Source: Planctomycetota bacterium (GTDB lineage: Bacteria > Planctomycetota > Planctomycetia > Gemmatales > Gemmataceae). From it: a stretch of 36,048 nt of DNA. The notes beneath the pieces are model-generated. The model was given only the letters and a program-made list of their open reading frames with translations, had not been told where the DNA came from and did no database searches. This document shows positions 1 through 8,994 of the stretch, in pieces; the first letter of the stretch is position 1, and every line of letters begins with the position of its first letter. Made by a program: the position numbers and the translations under genes. Location of the stretch: NCBI GenBank assembly GCA_029777335.1, contig JAKOSN010000071.1, positions 1-36,048 on the forward strand, written 5' to 3'.

Positions 1-1
1 G

Positions 2-2188
2 GAACTCCCCGCGGGGCGCGTGGACCCTGAACGGGCACCGCCCCTCGCGCCCACCACCCCCAGTTCGGCAAGTGCGGCGCGCGTGCGGGAATGGTTCCCC
101 GAGACGCTCCTGTGGCAGCCGGAGTTGCTCACTGATCCCAGCGGAGTCGCCGAGCGCGAACTGCGTTTTGCCGATTCCATCACCAGCTGGCGGCTCACGG
201 TCAGTGCTGTTACCGAGAAGGGGTTGATGGGCGTCTCGCGCGAAGATCTCAAGGTTTTCCAGCCGTTCTTCGTCGATCTGAATCTTCCCGTTGCCCTGAC
301 CCGCGGAGATGAAGTCACGGTCCCCGTGACCCTCTACAACTATCTCCCGGAGCGGCAAACGGTGAAGGTCACACTCAAGAAGGCCCCATGGTTTGAGTGT
401 GCCGACCAGCTGGAGCAAACGGTGGAACTGGCTCCCAACGAGGTCAAGGCGGTCGGCTATCGCTTGAGTGTCAAGAAGGTGGGCAAGCAACACCTGCAGG
501 TTTCGGCAGAGGCGGGAACGGTCTCGGATACCGTCAAGCGTGAGATTGAGGTGATCCCCGATGGTCAGCGGATCGAGACGGTGCAGAATGGCTCGTTGCA
601 GACAGCCGCGCAGCACACGGTGACGCTTCCGCCCACCACCATCGAGGGGAGTGCTCGCGCCGTGGTGAAGATCTACCCCTCGGCGTTCAGTCAACTGGTC
701 GAGGGACTCGACAGCATCTTCCACATGCCCTACGGCTGTTTCGAGCAAACGTCGTCCACCACGTATCCCAACGTGCTGGCGCTGGATTATCTGAAAAAGA
801 CCGGGAAGCGCAACCCGGAGATCGAGGCGAAGGCGCGCCAGTACATCCATCTTGGCTATCAGCGCCTGGTAAGCTTCGAGGTGTCTGGCGGAGGATTTGA
901 CTGGTATGGTCGTCCCCCAGCGAGCATTTCGTTGACGGCCTATGGCTTGATGGAATTTCAGGACATGGCACGGGTGCACGATGTCGATCCGCGCCTGATC
1001 GAACGCACCCGGGACTGGCTGCTGGCACAGCGAAAGTCCGATGGGTCGTGGGCCTACAACTCCGGGACGCAGCTCTTCCACGGTTCAGGGGCACACAACA
1101 CACACGCCCTGACCGCCTACATCGCCTGGGCGGTTTTCAGCGACCCCGCGGTTCGCGCGCTGGGGAGCAACACGCGCGAGTATCTGTTGCAAACAAAGCC
1201 CGAAGCGCTCAACGATCCCTATGCCCTGGCTCTGACCTGCAACGCCCTGCTCGTTCTCGATCCCCAGGGAGAAGACGCCAAACCCTATCTGCAACGTCTT
1301 GAATCGTTGAAAAAGACCTCTCCGGACGGCAAGCAGGCGTGGTGGGAACAGTCCGCCACCGGCGACACCATGTTCTATGGCCGCGGGCGCGGGGGGGCGG
1401 TGGAGACGACGGCGTTGGCGGTCCTGGCGCTGCTACGGAGCAAGCACGCCACCGCAACAAGCCGCGCTGCGCTCAGCTGGATTGTGGCGCAGAAAGATCC
1501 CAACGGCACCTGGTATTCCACCCAGGCGACTGTGCTGGCACTGAAGGCGCTCTTGCTGGGCACCGATCCCCTGGGAGGTGAGAAGAAACGGGTTTTTGAA
1601 GTGACACTCGGCGAGAAAAAGCTCTCCCGCGAGGTCGCCGTCAGCCAGGCAGAGGTGATGCAGGAGATCGATCTGTCCGACCTGCTCAAGGTGGGGGACC
1701 AGTCGCTCACGATCAAGGAACTCACGGATACCGCATCGTCCTATCAGCTGGTGGTGCGCTATCATGTTCCGGTCAGCGAACCGCAAAAGTCGAACGAACC
1801 GCTGGCGATTCAGCTGAGTTACGAGCGCAAGGATCTGCGCGTGGGCGAGGTGGTCACGGTGACTGCCCACGTGGTCAACCAGATGTCGACGGCGGCCCCG
1901 ATGGTCATGCTGGATCTGCCGATTCCGGGCGGATTCTCCTTGCTCGGCGACGATCTGGGGAAGCTGGTCGAGGCCGGCACGATCGATCGCTGCCAGGTCA
2001 CCCCGCGTCAGGCGATCGTTTATCTGCGTGGGCTGCAACCGGGCAAACCGCTGACGCTAACCTACCGGTTGCGAGCGACAATGCCGGTGAAGGTACTGGC
2101 ACCGGGCGGACGGGTCTACGAGTATTACGATCCGGATCGTCAGGGAAAGAGTTCTGCGACCCCGTTGACCGTGACGGGCACGCGCTAG
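2..2188 (+). CDS. Alpha-2-macroglobulin family protein, C-terminal part (5' end outside window)
   Basis: The frame is open to the left edge with no stop, so this is the C-terminal part of a longer gene; the GTG at 20 is only an internal candidate. The visible protein starts in the A2M domain (ETLLWQPELL, then DSITSWRLT), followed by the thioester motif PYGCFEQ near nucleotides 728-748 and the thioester domain of alpha-helical repeats with G-x-W/G-x-F signatures. It ends in a C-terminal receptor-binding-like beta domain (YEYYDPDR near the end). Known of the family: bacterial A2Ms trap proteases in the periplasm by thioester cross-linking. The motif here is CFEQ instead of CGEQ or CLEQ, but the Cys and Gln are kept, so the thioester is probably functional. 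N-terminal MG domains and any signal peptide lie upstream. Confidence 0.9.
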   Translation, partial: ELPAGRVDPERAPPLAPTTPSSASAARVREWFPETLLWQPELLTDPSGVAERELRFADSITSWRLTVSAVTEKGLMGVSREDLKVFQPFFVDLNLPVALTRGDEVTVPVTLYNYLPERQTVKVTLKKAPWFECADQLEQTVELAPNEVKAVGYRLSVKKVGKQHLQVSAEAGTVSDTVKREIEVIPDGQRIETVQNGSLQTAAQHTVTLPPTTIEGSARAVVKIYPSAFSQLVEGLDSIFHMPYGCFEQTSSTTYPNVLALDYLKKTGKRNPEIEAKARQYIHLGYQRLVSFEVSGGGFDWYGRPPASISLTAYGLMEFQDMARVHDVDPRLIERTRDWLLAQRKSDGSWAYNSGTQLFHGSGAHNTHALTAYIAWAVFSDPAVRALGSNTREYLLQTKPEALNDPYALALTCNALLVLDPQGEDAKPYLQRLESLKKTSPDGKQAWWEQSATGDTMFYGRGRGGAVETTALAVLALLRSKHATATSRAALSWIVAQKDPNGTWYSTQATVLALKALLLGTDPLGGEKKRVFEVTLGEKKLSREVAVSQAEVMQEIDLSDLLKVGDQSLTIKELTDTASSYQLVVRYHVPVSEPQKSNEPLAIQLSYERKDLRVGEVVTVTAHVVNQMSTAAPMVMLDLPIPGGFSLLGDDLGKLVEAGTIDRCQVTPRQAIVYLRGLQPGKPLTLTYRLRATMPVKVLAPGGRVYEYYDPDRQGKSSATPLTVTGTR

Positions 2189-2207
2189 GAGCGCGCTGAC
2201 AGGAACG

Positions 2208-2254
2208 ACTCGCGTGGCGTGAGGGGATGGTGCCCTTCGCGCCACGCGAGTTTT
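2208..2254 (+). terminator. Rho-independent terminator after the A2M gene
   Basis: There is a perfect 12-bp inverted repeat (2208-2219 with 2240-2251, ACTCGCGTGGCG and its complement) with a 20-base loop. TTTTCGTTTC follows directly. It starts 20 bases after the A2M stop codon and reads in the same direction. Confidence 0.75.
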
Positions 2255-2333
2255 CGTTTCGCCGAGGCCACATTCCCTTTTCCTGGCGCTTCGCTATCAT
2301 CCCGAGGAAGGAAGACGCGGCAAGGATCGGAGA

Positions 2334-3017
2334 ATGCTCCTTATGAGTCAACCAAACGCACAAGCGGTTATCTGGGATGTGGATGGAACCCTGGTGGATA
2401 CGGCGGAGCTTCATTTTCAGGCCTGGTGCACCCTGTGCGCTGAACTCGATCGCCCGTTCACCCGCGCGGACTTCGCCGCCACCTTTGGCCGGCGCAACCC
2501 GGAGATCTTGCAGCATCTCTTCGGCAATCGCTTTGCGGCCGACGAAATCGCCGTCCTTGGCGAACGCAAGGAGAAACTCTATCGCGCCGCGGCCCGCGCC
2601 GGAGTGCAGCTCCTCCCCGGAGTGCGGCCCTTGCTGGAAGCTCTGCACCTGGAAGGGATTCGGCAAGCGATTGGATCGAGTGCTCCGCTGGCGAACATCG
2701 ATCTGATCCTGGATGCCACCGGAAGCCGGGGCTTCTTCGACGGGATTTCCTCCTCCGAAGATACCACGCGCGGCAAGCCCGATCCGCAGGTCTTTCTGGT
2801 GGCGGCCCGCAAGGTGGAGGTCGCTCCTTCCCAGTGTGTGGTGGTGGAGGACGCCCCGGCAGGGGTGCAGGGGGCGCGGGCAGGCGGTATGAAGTGCATC
2901 GCCGTGACCTTTGTGGGCCATCACTCCGAGGCAACCCTGCGCAGTGCGGGCGCCAATCTGGTGGTTCCCACTCTCGAAACGGTCTCGGCGCAGACCATCC
3001 GGAAACTCCTGGAGTAA
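2334..3017 (+). CDS. HAD-superfamily phosphatase, beta-phosphoglucomutase-like
   Basis: This is a cytosolic HAD hydrolase/phosphomutase of 227 residues, the usual size of the beta-PGM/phosphoglycolate phosphatase group. Motif I is DVDGTLVDT (about residues 15-23) with both nucleophile aspartates. Motif II is the Ser in AIGSSAP, motif III the Lys in RGKPDPQVF, and motif IV VVEDAPAGVQGA with the metal-binding Glu-Asp. A helical cap domain sits between motifs I and II. The ATG at 2334 has AAGGA 7 bases upstream; an in-frame ATG at 2343 is an equal alternative. The substrate cannot be read from the sequence. The gene stands alone after the A2M terminator. Confidence 0.9.
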   Translation: MLLMSQPNAQAVIWDVDGTLVDTAELHFQAWCTLCAELDRPFTRADFAATFGRRNPEILQHLFGNRFAADEIAVLGERKEKLYRAAARAGVQLLPGVRPLLEALHLEGIRQAIGSSAPLANIDLILDATGSRGFFDGISSSEDTTRGKPDPQVFLVAARKVEVAPSQCVVVEDAPAGVQGARAGGMKCIAVTFVGHHSEATLRSAGANLVVPTLETVSAQTIRKLLE

Positions 3018-3038
3018 CGAGAATGCGACTGAGATAAG

Positions 3039-3067
3039 TTGTGTCTTCTGGGAAAGTTAGGTAAATT
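3039..3067 (+). promoter_or_regulatory. Possible sigma70-type promoter for the SPFH gene
   Basis: TTGTGT (3039-3044) is separated by 17 bases from TAAATT (3062-3067). The match is moderate (3/6 and 4/6). The stretch 3051-3070 also has GGAAA/TTTCC arms that could be an operator. It would give a 5' leader of about 160 bases carrying the hairpin at 3132-3200. Confidence 0.3.
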
Positions 3068-3131
3068 TCCTGGACATGGCGTACGCGCGCAAGGTAAGAT
3101 CCACGCAAATCTGGCGAATTACAAGCCAGGA

Positions 3132-3200
3132 GGCACGGCCTTTCTCGCGGTGTTCTCCTGATCTCAGGCACTCACAGGAACGGTCGAGAAAGGCCACGCC
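3132..3200 (+). other. Long imperfect hairpin in the leader of the SPFH gene
   Basis: Arms 3132-3147 (GGCACGGCCTTTCTCG) and 3185-3200 (CGAGAAAGGCCACGCC) pair at 14 of 16 positions. An inner CCTG/CAGG pairing (3157-3160 with 3175-3178) extends the stem. No T-run follows, so it is not a standard terminator. It lies 35-100 bases upstream of the chosen start codon and may be a regulatory leader or an mRNA-stability structure. Confidence 0.5.
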
Positions 3201-3234
3201 TGTGTTGTCGCCCGTGTTCAGGAGTCCAACTTCC

Positions 3235-5511
3235 ATGACCGCTTCACTGCTCGGCTTCTCTCTCCTTCTGGCCGAGTCTCCTCCCGACTGGCGCTGGATG
3301 CTCACCTTCGCGGCCATTCCGCTGGGGTTGCTGCTTCTGTGCGAACTGTCCGGGATGCGCTACATTCCCAACAGTCGAGTGGGTATCGTCGAGAAACTGT
3401 GGTCGGCCCGGGGTTCCATCCCGGAAGGACGACTGATCGCCCTCAATGGCGAGGCGGGTTTCCAGGCCGACCTGCTGCGCGGTGGCATTCACTTTGGCCT
3501 GTGGCGCTGGCAGTATCGCATTCACAAGGTTCCCCTGGTGACCATCTCTCAGGGGAAGATCGGTTATGTCTATGCGCGCGACGGCGAACCACTGCCGCCC
3601 AGCCAGACGCTTGGTCGCATCGTCGATTCCAACAACTTTCAGGATGCGCGGGCGTTTCTTGGCGAGGCGGCGGCACCCAACGAGGAACCGCGCCCCGTGG
3701 GTCAGCGTGGCCGTCAGCGCTGCATCCTACGTGAAGGGGTTTATGCGATCAACCTCGCCCTCTTTGTGGTGATCACCGATGATCTTCCCTACCGCCTGAA
3801 CCTGCAAGGCCAGCGCGAACTGGAGGCGGTTATCAACTGGCAGAATGAACTGCGCGAGATCGATGGCTTTGATCCCGTGGTGATCGGCAAGCAGATCCGT
3901 ACGCCCGATCCGCTCAATCCCGACCGGGAGATCAGCGTTGATACCATTGGGATCGTGACCGTTCACGATGGCCCCTCGTTACCTCCGGGCCAGATCATCG
4001 CTCCCGAGGTCGGGACGCAGCGGAACGATCCGAATTACCACAACAACTACCAGGACCCGGAGGCGTTTCTCCGTGCGGGGGGATTGCGCGGCCGCCAGTA
4101 TGCGGTCCTCACCGATGGCACCTACTTCATCAACCGCTGGTTTGCGACCATCGAGGAACATCCGAAGATGGTGGTGCCGATCGGCTATGTCGGCGTGGTG
4201 GTCAGCTACTACGGCCGGACAGGCACGGATCTCTCTGGCGAGGCATTCCGTCACGGTGAACGGGTGGCCCGCGGCGAACGCGGAGTGTGGGAGAAGCCGC
4301 TTGGTCCCGACAAGTATCCCTTCAACCCCTACGCCGGCAAGATGATCCTGGTGCCAACCACGAACTTTGTGCTGCACTGGATCACTGGCAAATCGGAGAC
4401 CCATCGTTACGACGAGAGTCTGCGTTCGATCGACCTGGTGACCAAGGATGCCTACGAGCCGACCTTGCCGCTGTCGGTGGTGGTGCACATCGACTACCAG
4501 AAGGCACCGGGTGTCATCCAGCGTTTCGGAGATGTCAAGAAGCTGATCACGCAAACACTCGACCCGATGCTGAGTGCGTACTTCCGCGACATCGCTCACA
4601 AGAAGACGATGCTGGAACTACTGCACCAGCGGGATCAGATTCAGGGGGAGGCGCGCGAGGCGCTCCGCGAGAAATTCCTGCAATTCGACATCGAGTGCGT
4701 CGATGTGCTCATCGGCAAGCCGGGCACCGAGGAGATGGGCGGCAAGATCGAAACCTTGCTGGAACAACTCCGGCTGCGGCAACTGTCGATCGAGCAGGTG
4801 GAGACCTATGAGCATCAGCGTGTGGCGGCCCAGAAACAGCAAACGCTCAACGAGGCGCAGGCACTGGCGGCCAAACAGGCGGAGTTGACCAACTCCAGCG
4901 TGCAGATTCAGATCATCCAGAACCAGGGTGAGGCGGAGCTGGCGCGCGCACGCAAGCAGGCCGAGCAGCTGGTGGTCACCGCCCAGGCGGAGAATCAGAA
5001 ACGGATTCTGCAAGCCGAGGCGGACCTGGTGCGATCGCGCAAACAGGCCGAGCAGACGGTGGTAACCGCCCAGGCCGAAAGCCAGCAACGAGTCCTCGCG
5101 GGCCGCGGCGAGAGTTCGCGGTTGATGCAGATTGGTCTGTCGGAGGCGTCGGTGTTGTTGCGCAAGATCAGCTCGTTTGGCGACCCGCGTTTGTATGCCC
5201 TGGCGCAGGTGGCGGAACACCTGGCTCACAGCACGCAACCGCTGGTTCCCGAGCGTGTCTTCGTGGCGAGCAGCAACGGTGAAAATGGCCACGGCAGTCC
5301 CAATCAGGGGATGCTCGGGTTGCTGATCAACTTGCTGGTGGCGGAGAAATCTGGATTCCAACTGAGCGATAATAGCGATCTGAATTCACTGAAGGAGTTC
5401 GCCGATCGCATGACCAGGGAAGTGCTGGCGAACATGGAGCCCACGAAGCCGACGGAGGGGACGGACCAACCGCCGGTGCTGACCTCGCCCACGGAGCCCG
5501 CGAGCAGGTAA
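3235..5511 (+). CDS. SPFH/band-7 (flotillin-like) membrane protein with repeated N-terminal modules
   Basis: The start at 3235 is chosen because AGGAG lies about 10 bases upstream and the 53 residues before it in frame are not protein-like. The 758-residue product has one membrane helix (about 22-38) and then related beta modules. Modules at about 109-182 and 238-306 share IG-V-x-DG-x-LPP, NFQD/NYQDPEAFL, RGRQ and G-Y-IN. Weaker copies may lie at 48-105 and 316-375. A band-7 domain (about 385-550) follows, then a coiled coil with a repeated unit (RKQAEQLVVTAQAE / RKQAEQTVVTAQAE, about 590-660), and a polar tail. Known of the family: SPFH proteins form large membrane-associated rings or scaffolds. 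The precise role is unknown. No NfeD-type partner is adjacent. Confidence 0.85.
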   Translation: MTASLLGFSLLLAESPPDWRWMLTFAAIPLGLLLLCELSGMRYIPNSRVGIVEKLWSARGSIPEGRLIALNGEAGFQADLLRGGIHFGLWRWQYRIHKVPLVTISQGKIGYVYARDGEPLPPSQTLGRIVDSNNFQDARAFLGEAAAPNEEPRPVGQRGRQRCILREGVYAINLALFVVITDDLPYRLNLQGQRELEAVINWQNELREIDGFDPVVIGKQIRTPDPLNPDREISVDTIGIVTVHDGPSLPPGQIIAPEVGTQRNDPNYHNNYQDPEAFLRAGGLRGRQYAVLTDGTYFINRWFATIEEHPKMVVPIGYVGVVVSYYGRTGTDLSGEAFRHGERVARGERGVWEKPLGPDKYPFNPYAGKMILVPTTNFVLHWITGKSETHRYDESLRSIDLVTKDAYEPTLPLSVVVHIDYQKAPGVIQRFGDVKKLITQTLDPMLSAYFRDIAHKKTMLELLHQRDQIQGEAREALREKFLQFDIECVDVLIGKPGTEEMGGKIETLLEQLRLRQLSIEQVETYEHQRVAAQKQQTLNEAQALAAKQAELTNSSVQIQIIQNQGEAELARARKQAEQLVVTAQAENQKRILQAEADLVRSRKQAEQTVVTAQAESQQRVLAGRGESSRLMQIGLSEASVLLRKISSFGDPRLYALAQVAEHLAHSTQPLVPERVFVASSNGENGHGSPNQGMLGLLINLLVAEKSGFQLSDNSDLNSLKEFADRMTREVLANMEPTKPTEGTDQPPVLTSPTEPASR

Positions 5512-5533
5512 ACTCCAACAAGACCAACAACAA

Positions 5534-5582
5534 GGGGACGGCTCGGACCGGAAAGGAGTGCCAACCGGTCGGAGCCGTCCCC
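5534..5582. terminator. Convergent hairpin between the SPFH gene and rplQ
   Basis: An 18-base arm (5534-5551) pairs with 5565-5582 with a single mismatch and a 13-base loop. It lies between two convergent stop codons (5511 and 5605). There is no clear T-run on either strand, so it may act as a bidirectional transcription barrier or 3'-end stabiliser. Confidence 0.5.
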
Positions 5583-5604
5583 GTTGCGTGCGCCGGACTT
5601 GTGC

Positions 5605-6102
5605 TCAGGAGGCGGGTGGCGTCTCCGGAGTGGAAGCCGGCGGAGTGCTTGCCTCGGGGGCTGGCGTGGGGGTCGGCGCAGGCGCCGGGGTTTCGCTTAC
5701 GCGCGGCGCCGGTGCGGTTTTGGGAGTCTTGGCCCGGGTTTCGCCGGCGGCGAGCAACGCCAGATAAGCGGTTTCGCCAGCATCCCCAAGGCGCCGTTCG
5801 TGCCGCTTGATGATGCGTGTGTACCCGCCGGGGCGATCACTATAGCGCGGAGCAATTTCCTTGAACAGCTTGGCCACCAGGTCGCGATCGTGCAACCGGG
5901 AGATGGCCAGGCGTCGGGCGTGCAGGGTGCCCTTCTTGGCGAGCGTGATCAGCTTTTCCACGAAGGGGCGCACGGCCTTCGCCTTGGGCACCGTCGTGAT
6001 GATCCGTTCGTGCTCGATCAGGGCACGGGTCAGGTTTCGATAGAGCGCTTGCCGGTGCTCGGCATTGCGGTTCAATTTGCGGCCGGCTTTACGATGTCGC
6101 AT
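5605..6102 (-). CDS. rplQ: 50S ribosomal protein L17 with Pro/Ala/Thr-rich tail
   Basis: L17 sits near the peptide exit tunnel of the large subunit. The product begins [13 protein letters not shown], the universal L17 start, and keeps the [16 protein letters not shown] core. The start at 6102 is taken by family conservation; an in-frame ATG at 6111 would add three residues and has a similarly weak ribosome-binding site. After about residue 118 comes a tail of nearly 50 residues rich in Pro, Ala and Thr, ending in PETPPAS. This makes the protein about 165 residues instead of the usual 115-130. It is the last gene of the alpha operon, 38 bases after rpoA. Confidence 0.95.
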   Translation of the reverse strand: MRHRKAGRKLNRNAEHRQALYRNLTRALIEHERIITTVPKAKAVRPFVEKLITLAKKGTLHARRLAISRLHDRDLVAKLFKEIAPRYSDRPGGYTRIIKRHERRLGDAGETAYLALLAAGETRAKTPKTAPAPRVSETPAPAPTPTPAPEASTPPASTPETPPAS

Positions 6103-6140
6103 GGCTCCCATCCACTCGCAGAAAATTCGTCACGGTTTCC

Positions 6141-7142
6141 TCAACGGCGCAAGGTGGCGGGGAGTTTCATCCCCAGATGCAGGTCGCGCTCCGCCAGCTT
6201 GCTCTTCACCTCTTTCAAGGTGGTTTCGCCGAAGTTGCGCACCTCGAGCAGTTCCTCGTCGGTGCGGATTACCAGGTCGCGCACCGAGGTGATGCCCTCG
6301 GATTCCAGGCAGTTGGTCGCCCGCACCGACAGTTCCAGTTCGGCCAGGCTCATGTTCAGCTTGCGTTCCAGCTCGTGATCGATCACCTCGCCGGCAGGCG
6401 CGGCGGGGGCCCGTTCATCAACGGCCAGCTCGGGTCCGGGTTCGGAGTACTGCACAAACGGATTGAGGTGCTTGCGCAGAATCTTGGCGCCTTCGACCAG
6501 CGCCAGTTGCGGGGAGATCGTTCCGTTGGTCCAGATCTCGATGTTGAGGCGGTCGTAGTTGGTGCGCTGACCGACCCGAGTATCTTCAATGTCGTACTTG
6601 ACCCGGACCACCGGCGAAAAGCTGGAATCGACCGGGATCACGCCGATCTCACGTTCAATTCCGACGTTCTCATCGGCCATCAGATAGCCACGGCCGTTGC
6701 CGACCGTCATCTCGACCACGAAGGGGACATCGGCGGTCAGAGTGGCGATGATGTGTTCGGGGTTAATAATGGAAACCGCCTCATCGGTGATGATGTCGGC
6801 TCCCTTGACCACACCCTTTTCGTGGCGGTCAATGCGAATGGTGCGCGGCTGCTCGCTGGCATTTTTGACCACCAGGCTCTTGATGTTGAGGATGATATCG
6901 GTGACATCCTCGACCACGCCTGGAATGGAACTGATCTCGTGCTGCACGTTCTGAATCTTGACGCTGGTGACGGCGCTTCCTTCGAGGCTGGACAGCAGCA
7001 CGCGACGCAGGCTGTTGCCAATGGTAACCCCGAGGCCCCGTTCAAACGGCTCGATGCTGAACTTGCCGTACGTATCGGTCAATGTCGCGCGATCGCACAC
7101 AACGCGGTTGGGAAGTTCCAGGCCACGCCATCGGATACGCAT
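6141..7142 (-). CDS. rpoA: DNA-directed RNA polymerase subunit alpha
   Basis: The 333-residue alpha subunit dimerises to nucleate RNA polymerase assembly. The N-terminal domain holds [20 protein letters not shown] and [10 protein letters not shown], the dimerisation and beta-binding surface. The C-terminal domain ([22 protein letters not shown]) is the helix-hairpin-helix module that binds UP elements and activators. The start at 7142 ([11 protein letters not shown]) has AGGAGA about 10 bases upstream; the longer frame to 7205 is not conserved sequence. It lies in the usual place between rpsD and rplQ. Confidence 0.97.
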   Translation of the reverse strand: MRIRWRGLELPNRVVCDRATLTDTYGKFSIEPFERGLGVTIGNSLRRVLLSSLEGSAVTSVKIQNVQHEISSIPGVVEDVTDIILNIKSLVVKNASEQPRTIRIDRHEKGVVKGADIITDEAVSIINPEHIIATLTADVPFVVEMTVGNGRGYLMADENVGIEREIGVIPVDSSFSPVVRVKYDIEDTRVGQRTNYDRLNIEIWTNGTISPQLALVEGAKILRKHLNPFVQYSEPGPELAVDERAPAAPAGEVIDHELERKLNMSLAELELSVRATNCLESEGITSVRDLVIRTDEELLEVRNFGETTLKEVKSKLAERDLHLGMKLPATLRR

Positions 7143-7219
7143 GACAATCGTTCTCCTGTCGGTGATCGGTCGCCTGGAGGCCCACTCCCCGGCGAGGGGC
7201 CTCACCTGCCGGACAGACC

Positions 7220-7855
7220 TTAGCGCGAGCAGACTTCGATAATGAGCTGTTCGCGGATTTCCTGGATGTGCGGATCGATGTCGTCACGGGTGGGCATGCG
7301 GACCACACGACCGGTCTGAGGCTCGCCTTCCAGGCGTTCCAGGTAGTCCGGGACGGGCATGGAGTTATTCTGCAGATTCAGGCGGACCAGCGTGAGGCTG
7401 CGGGGGCGGCTCTTGACGGCGACGGTATCGCCCACCTTGAGGAGCAAACTGGGGATATTGCAATGCTTCCCGTTCACGGTCAGATGGCCGTGAGAGACCA
7501 GCTGGCGGGCACTGGCGCGGCAAGGCGCCCAGCCCAGGCGGTGCACCACATTGTCCAACCGGCGTTCCATCAGGGTGAGGAGCACCTCGCCGGTGTTCTC
7601 CGGCGAGCGCGAGGCCAGGCTAAAATAGCGGCGGAATTGCCGTTCAAACAGGCCATAGAAGCGTTTCAGCTTTTGCTTTTCGCGCAGCCGAATGCCGTAC
7701 TCGCTGAGTTTGCCACGGCGGTAGCCATGCATGCCGGGGCTCGCTTGACGGCGTTCAATGGCGCACTTGGGGCTGTCGCAACGGCTCCCCTTCAGGTAGA
7801 GCTTGATCCCCTCACGCCGACACATCTTGCAAACTGGATCGAGAGTGCGTCCCAT
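7220..7855 (-). CDS. rpsD: 30S ribosomal protein S4, zinc-binding form
   Basis: S4 is a primary 16S rRNA-binding protein that nucleates 30S assembly and often represses its own operon. The 211-residue product has an N-terminal Cys cluster (CKMC at 9-12, then Cys 26 and 31), so it is the zinc-containing C+ type. The S4 RNA-binding domain follows ([23 protein letters not shown] then HGHLTVNG). The gap to rpsK upstream is unusually long for this operon (159 bases) and holds a two-part stem-loop at 7925-7977. Confidence 0.97.
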   Translation of the reverse strand: MGRTLDPVCKMCRREGIKLYLKGSRCDSPKCAIERRQASPGMHGYRRGKLSEYGIRLREKQKLKRFYGLFERQFRRYFSLASRSPENTGEVLLTLMERRLDNVVHRLGWAPCRASARQLVSHGHLTVNGKHCNIPSLLLKVGDTVAVKSRPRSLTLVRLNLQNNSMPVPDYLERLEGEPQTGRVVRMPTRDDIDPHIQEIREQLIIEVCSR

Positions 7856-7924
7856 GGTCTTCCGTCACAGGGTGAGTTCAGTGGTCAGGTCTGCGATACC
7901 GTCAGGGCAGAGCCACAATCGGCA

Positions 7925-7977
7925 AGCGGTGAGGCACAGGCGAACGACTTGGCCGCATTCGCCGGCGGCTCACCGCT
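7925..7977 (-). promoter_or_regulatory. Two-part stem-loop in the rpsK-rpsD spacer, candidate leader element
   Basis: The outer arms 7925-7933 and 7969-7977 (AGCGGTGAG/CTCACCGCT) pair perfectly over 9 bp. A symmetric 5x5 internal loop follows, then perfect 6-bp inner arms 7939-7944 and 7958-7963 (GGCGAA/TTCGCC) enclosing a 13-base loop. It lies about 70 bases upstream of rpsD. S4 is a known autoregulator in other bacteria, so this could be its mRNA target; that role is inference. Confidence 0.4.
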
Positions 7978-8014
7978 GTGGATCTCGAGGCCGAGGCTGC
8001 CGAGAGAACCTCGC

Positions 8015-8395
8015 TTACACGCGGCGTTTCTTGGGAGGGCGGCACCCGTTGTGGGGGAGCGGGGTCACGTCCTCGATGGCCTTGATGTTCATCCCCGCCG
8101 CCTGCAACGCGGTGATGGCGGATTCACGCCCGGAGCCGGGGCCCTTCACGCGCACCTCGATCTCCTTGAGCCCGAACTTGCTGGCCTTGTCGGCGGCCAC
8201 TTCGGCGGCCCGCTGCGCCGCGAACGGGGTGCTCTTGCGGCTTCCCTTGAACCCCACCATCCCGGCCGAGGCGTAGCAGAGCGTATCGCCGTTGGTGTCG
8301 GTGATGGTGACGATGGTGTTGTTGAACGTGGCCTTGATATGGGCCACGCCGCGGCTGACGTTGCGCCGTTGTTTTCGTTTCTTGCTCTTCGCCAC
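8015..8395 (-). CDS. rpsK: 30S ribosomal protein S11
   Basis: S11 forms part of the 30S platform near the mRNA exit. The 126-residue product has the family hallmarks: [18 protein letters not shown], the core [19 protein letters not shown], the phosphate-binding run [11 protein letters not shown], and the C-terminal [16 protein letters not shown]. It has normal length and lies 36 bases after rpsM in the alpha operon. Confidence 0.97.
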   Translation of the reverse strand: MAKSKKRKQRRNVSRGVAHIKATFNNTIVTITDTNGDTLCYASAGMVGFKGSRKSTPFAAQRAAEVAADKASKFGLKEIEVRVKGPGSGRESAITALQAAGMNIKAIEDVTPLPHNGCRPPKKRRV

Positions 8396-8431
8396 AGCTG
8401 ATAATCCCCTGAGGAGTAGCTCTCTCCGCGC

Positions 8432-8818
8432 TTAGCCGCGCATTTCCTTGACACCCTTCTTCCCGGCCACCGTCTTGCGCGGTCCCTTGCGGGTGCGGGC
8501 ATTGGTTCGGGTTCGCTGCCCGCGCACCGGCAAACTGCGACGATGACGCGAGCCTCGATAGCAACCGATGTCCTTCAGACGGGCAATAAACTGCTGCGTT
8601 TGCCGACGCAACGGCCCCTCGACGGTGTAATCCCGGTCGAGGATCCCGGCGATCCGGCTAATGTCGTCGTCGGATAGTTCCTTGGCCCGGCGCTGCGGAT
8701 CAACACGTGCCTGCTCGCACAGGCGCAGCGCCAGCGACGGCCCAATGCCGTAGATGTAACGCAGAGAAATGTGCGTCGGCTTATCGTTGGGGATATCGAC
8801 ACCGAGGATACGCGGCAT
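8432..8818 (-). CDS. rpsM: 30S ribosomal protein S13
   Basis: S13 lies in the head of the 30S subunit and contacts the 50S subunit and P-site tRNA. The 128-residue product starts [13 protein letters not shown], has the helix-two-turn-helix segment [17 protein letters not shown], and ends in the basic tail with [26 protein letters not shown] site lies just upstream of the ATG. It is 15 bases after rpmJ, as in typical alpha operons. Confidence 0.97.
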   Translation of the reverse strand: MPRILGVDIPNDKPTHISLRYIYGIGPSLALRLCEQARVDPQRRAKELSDDDISRIAGILDRDYTVEGPLRRQTQQFIARLKDIGCYRGSRHRRSLPVRGQRTRTNARTRKGPRKTVAGKKGVKEMRG

Positions 8819-8833
8819 TTTCGACCTCTCGCC

Positions 8834-8947
8834 TTAACCCTGGCGCTGCTTGTGGCGCGGATTGGTGCAGATCACGAGCAACTTCCCGTGCCGCCGCACG
8901 AGCTTGCAATTTTCACAGATGCGTTTCACACTGGCCCGCACTTTCAT
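8834..8947 (-). CDS. rpmJ: 50S ribosomal protein L36, zinc-binding form
   Basis: This 37-residue gene is too short for ordinary ORF lists. The product starts [19 protein letters not shown] and ends in RHKQRQG. It carries the zinc ribbon Cys11, Cys14, Cys27 and His32, so it is the C+ form. AGGAG lies 6 bases before the ATG at 8947. It is the first gene after the promoter candidate at 8995-9023, in its usual place before rpsM. infA, often just upstream, is not there. Confidence 0.95.
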   Translation of the reverse strand: MKVRASVKRICENCKLVRRHGKLLVICTNPRHKQRQG

Positions 8948-8994
8948 GGCCGGCTCCTACCTGATTACAGGTCCAACTCAATGAAGAACTTTTT

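Noticed and set aside
6177..7223. Plus-strand 348-codon ORF opposite rpoA, and the 377-codon ORF at 7268-8401 opposite rpsD/rpsK
   Set aside because: They mirror conserved ribosomal and polymerase genes; GC-rich codon bias creates long open antisense frames. No family motif is visible.
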